This document shows, in pieces, positions 62,065 to 64,000 of a stretch of DNA of 64,000 bases. Below the pieces are notes generated by a model. That model was not told where the DNA came from and did no database searches. It was given only the letters and a program-made list of their open reading frames with translations. This stretch comes from Pseudomonadota bacterium (GTDB lineage: Bacteria; Pseudomonadota; Gammaproteobacteria; Xanthomonadales; SZUA-38): positions 1 through 64,000 of the forward strand of contig JBCCCR010000029.1 in assembly GCA_039033415.1 (NCBI GenBank), in the 5' to 3' direction. The stretch's first letter is position 1, and each line of letters opens with the position of its first letter. The position numbers and the translations under genes are program-made.

Positions 62065-63237
62065 ATGCGAAGCCACCTGTTTACGTCGGAGTCGGTGTCG
62101 GAAGGGCACCCAGATAAGGTCGCCGACCAGATTTCCGACGCGGTGCTGGACCAGATTATCGACCAGGACCCGGCAGCCCGTGTGGCCTGCGAGACCATGG
62201 TCAAGACCGGCGTGGCGATCGTCGGTGGAGAGATCACTACCTCGGCCTGGGTCGATCTCGAGGAGCTGATCCGCGGCGTCATCAACGATATCGGCTACAA
62301 CTCTTCAGCGGTGGGTTTCGACGGCTCCACGTGCGCGGTGGTTAACATCATCGGCAAACAGTCGCCCGATATCGCGCAGGGCGTCGACCGGTCGTCCCCG
62401 GAAGAGCAGGGTGCCGGTGACCAGGGCCTGATGTTTGGCTACGCTACCGACGAAACGGACGTGCTGATGCCAGCGCCCATCCACTTCTCCCACAAGCTGG
62501 TTGAGCGCCAGGCGCAGGTGCGACGTGAAACCTCAGAAGGCCAGCAGTACCTGCGTCCGGACGCGAAGTCGCAGGTCACGTTCCGCTACGAAGACGGCCA
62601 ACCTGTTGCCATCGACGCCGTGGTGCTGTCGACGCAGCACAGCCCGGAGATTTCCCAGGCGGATCTGACCGAGCTGGTGCAGGAACAGATCATCAAGCCG
62701 GTGCTGCCGCACCAGTGGCTGTCCTCGCAAACGAAGTACCACATCAATCCGACGGGCAAATTTGAAATCGGTGGCCCCGTGGGCGACTGCGGCCTGACGG
62801 GACGCAAAATCATCGTCGACACCTACGGCGGGATGGCCCGGCACGGTGGTGGTGCATTCTCGGGCAAAGACCCGTCGAAAGTGGACCGCTCGGCAACCTA
62901 CGCCTGCCGCTACGTGGCCAAGAACATTGTGGCGGCCGGTCTGGCCAAGCGCTGCGAGATTCAGGTTTCCTACGCGATCGGTGTCGCCGAGCCCACCTCA
63001 GTTACCGTCGAGACGTTCGGCACTGAGACGATCCCGGTGGAGCGAATTGAGGCACTCGTCGCTGAACACTTCGACCTGCGCCCGTACGGCTTGATGCAGA
63101 TGCTGGATTTGATTCGACCGATCTATCGGCAAACCGCGGCGTACGGACACTTTGGCCGAATCTACGACGCGGCGACTGGCGCATTCAGCTGGGAAAATAC
63201 CGACAAGGCGGCGGAACTTAGAGCGGCCGCGGGTTAA
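62065..63237 (+). CDS. metK: S-adenosylmethionine synthetase
   Basis: Makes S-adenosylmethionine from ATP and methionine, 390 residues, full length. The sequence is classical: [69 protein letters not shown], and HFGR near the end. The ATG lies immediately after the palindromic operator. ahcY follows downstream behind an SAH riboswitch, so the two enzymes of the SAM/SAH cycle are adjacent but separately controlled. Confidence 0.97.
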   Translation: MRSHLFTSESVSEGHPDKVADQISDAVLDQIIDQDPAARVACETMVKTGVAIVGGEITTSAWVDLEELIRGVINDIGYNSSAVGFDGSTCAVVNIIGKQSPDIAQGVDRSSPEEQGAGDQGLMFGYATDETDVLMPAPIHFSHKLVERQAQVRRETSEGQQYLRPDAKSQVTFRYEDGQPVAIDAVVLSTQHSPEISQADLTELVQEQIIKPVLPHQWLSSQTKYHINPTGKFEIGGPVGDCGLTGRKIIVDTYGGMARHGGGAFSGKDPSKVDRSATYACRYVAKNIVAAGLAKRCEIQVSYAIGVAEPTSVTVETFGTETIPVERIEALVAEHFDLRPYGLMQMLDLIRPIYRQTAAYGHFGRIYDAATGAFSWENTDKAAELRAAAG

Positions 63238-63289
63238 AACGTATTCGATACACCTGAATTTGACGATTCGGGTTTTAACGTGACAGAAA

Positions 63290-63362
63290 TCAGGCTGATG
63301 AGAAGCGCTGCAAGCCAAAAAAGGCCCAGGCTCATCACGTCTGACGATCATAACGGCGCTAC
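63290..63362 (+). ncRNA. S-adenosylhomocysteine (SAH) riboswitch
   Basis: The leader of ahcY carries the SAH riboswitch pattern. Stem P1 pairs TGATGAG (63296-63302) with CTCATCA (63331-63337). The conserved AGCGCTGCAAGCC core (63304-63316) is followed by a short A-rich loop and GGCCCAGGCTC. The downstream GGCGCT (63355-63360) can pair with AGCGC (63304-63308) to form the expected pseudoknot. The class binds SAH and turns on ahcY when SAH builds up. A ribosome-binding site (AGGAG, 63373-63377) lies just after it, so translational control is plausible. Confidence 0.88.
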
Positions 63363-63387
63363 CCGACTCATTAGGAGCACATAGTTT

Positions 63388-64000
63388 ATGAGCGCAGTAA
63401 TTCAACCGGAGGTGGGCAAAGACTACCTCGTCAAAGATATCAGTCAGGCCGACTTCGGCCGGAAGGAAATGAGCATCGCCGAATCGGAGATGCCCGGCCT
63501 GATGGCACTCCGCGAGGAGTTTGGTGACGCGCAGCCACTGGCGGGTGCGCGGATCGCCGGTTCACTGCACATGACCATCCAGACCGCCATGCTGATCGAA
63601 ACGCTGACGGCCTTGGGTGCAGAGGTCCGCTGGGCGTCCTGCAACATCTACTCAACGCAGGATCACGCGGCGGCAGCCATTGCAGCCTCGGGTGTACCGG
63701 TGTTCGCCTACAAAGGCGAGACCCTGGACGAGTACTGGGAGTACACCCATCGCATCATGCAGTGGCACGACGGCGGCACGCCGAACATGATTCTCGATGA
63801 CGGCGGTGATGCCACCATGCTTATTACCCTGGGGTCAGCCGCGGAGAAAGATCCTTCGGTGCTCGACAATCCGGGCAGCGAAGAAGAGCGCTCGCTGTTT
63901 GCCTCGATCCGTCAGCGTCTAGAGTCTCAGCCGGGCTTCTACAGCAATATCCTCGGCAACATCAAGGGCGTGACCGAAGAGACCACCACGGGCGTTAACC
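63388..64000 (+). CDS. ahcY: Adenosylhomocysteinase, 5' part
   Basis: Start of S-adenosylhomocysteine hydrolase, which splits SAH into adenosine and homocysteine; 204 residues are inside the window and the gene continues past its end. The start ATG follows AGGAG by 10 bases. [59 protein letters not shown] and DDGGDATML are characteristic of the family. The riboswitch directly upstream supports the assignment. Confidence 0.95.
   Translation, partial: MSAVIQPEVGKDYLVKDISQADFGRKEMSIAESEMPGLMALREEFGDAQPLAGARIAGSLHMTIQTAMLIETLTALGAEVRWASCNIYSTQDHAAAAIAASGVPVFAYKGETLDEYWEYTHRIMQWHDGGTPNMILDDGGDATMLITLGSAAEKDPSVLDNPGSEEERSLFASIRQRLESQPGFYSNILGNIKGVTEETTTGVN

Overview
The window reads as a chromosomal segment of a free-living, GC-rich gammaproteobacterium, probably aquatic or marine and in the broad Xanthomonadales/Woeseiales/Chromatiales neighbourhood. 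Reasons: thrA-thrB-thrC order with a fused aspartokinase-homoserine dehydrogenase, a PhoP/PhoQ-like pair with a PepSY protein, two TonB-dependent receptors, several lipoprotein hydrolases, an ECF sigma factor/Ser-Thr kinase pair, and an S-adenosylhomocysteine (SAH) riboswitch between metK and ahcY. The lineage is inferred; no rRNA or tRNA was found. Coding density is high, and all placements come from reading motifs, without database searches.

Region by region. 0-7 kb: a TonB-dependent receptor, a lipoprotein amidase, a PaaI-type thioesterase and a lipoprotein penicillin/acyl-homoserine-lactone-type acylase. 7-17.5 kb: a secreted Ig-like/DUF11 protein whose C-terminal tag is buried by repeat-like sequence, a membrane metal hydrolase, two short-chain dehydrogenases, a beta-propeller diguanylate cyclase, an acid phosphatase lipoprotein and a sulfatase lipoprotein. 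17.6-34.2 kb: a catabolic block with an AraC regulator, class III aminotransferase, MFS transporter, TonB receptor, aldehyde dehydrogenase, a tryptophan-tryptophylquinone (TTQ) amine dehydrogenase (mauB, mauA) with two c-type cytochromes and convergent mauE-mauD, a phospho-lyase/kinase pair, a DUF2490 protein, an FAD monooxygenase and an Asp/Glu-racemase-fold enzyme. The simplest reading is oxidation of imported primary amines or amino alcohols to aldehydes and acids, with electrons passed to periplasmic cytochromes.

34.3-42.6 kb: an ECF sigma factor and a TPR-bearing Ser/Thr kinase, then a visibly AT-richer island. The island holds one gene for a 1257-residue secreted beta-propeller protein with two caspase/legumain-like domains. 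The first keeps its His-Cys dyad; the second has lost both residues. The island ends at the 5' end of dusA, and a 15-nt dusA-like motif lies at its far edge. This is the most novel-looking locus of the window.

42.6-64 kb: mostly housekeeping. dusA; an amidinotransferase-fold hydrolase; a 282-bp miniature inverted-repeat element inserted exactly between that gene and thrA; thrA, whose only well-placed start codon is ATC; thrB; thrC; a PepSY/response regulator/sensor kinase cluster; mazG; a hybrid histidine kinase with DUF962 and DUF445 genes; a hairpin-rich intergenic repeat; a MATE pump; pyruvate kinase; small membrane proteins; metK behind a perfect palindromic operator; an SAH riboswitch; and the 5' part of ahcY, cut by the window end.
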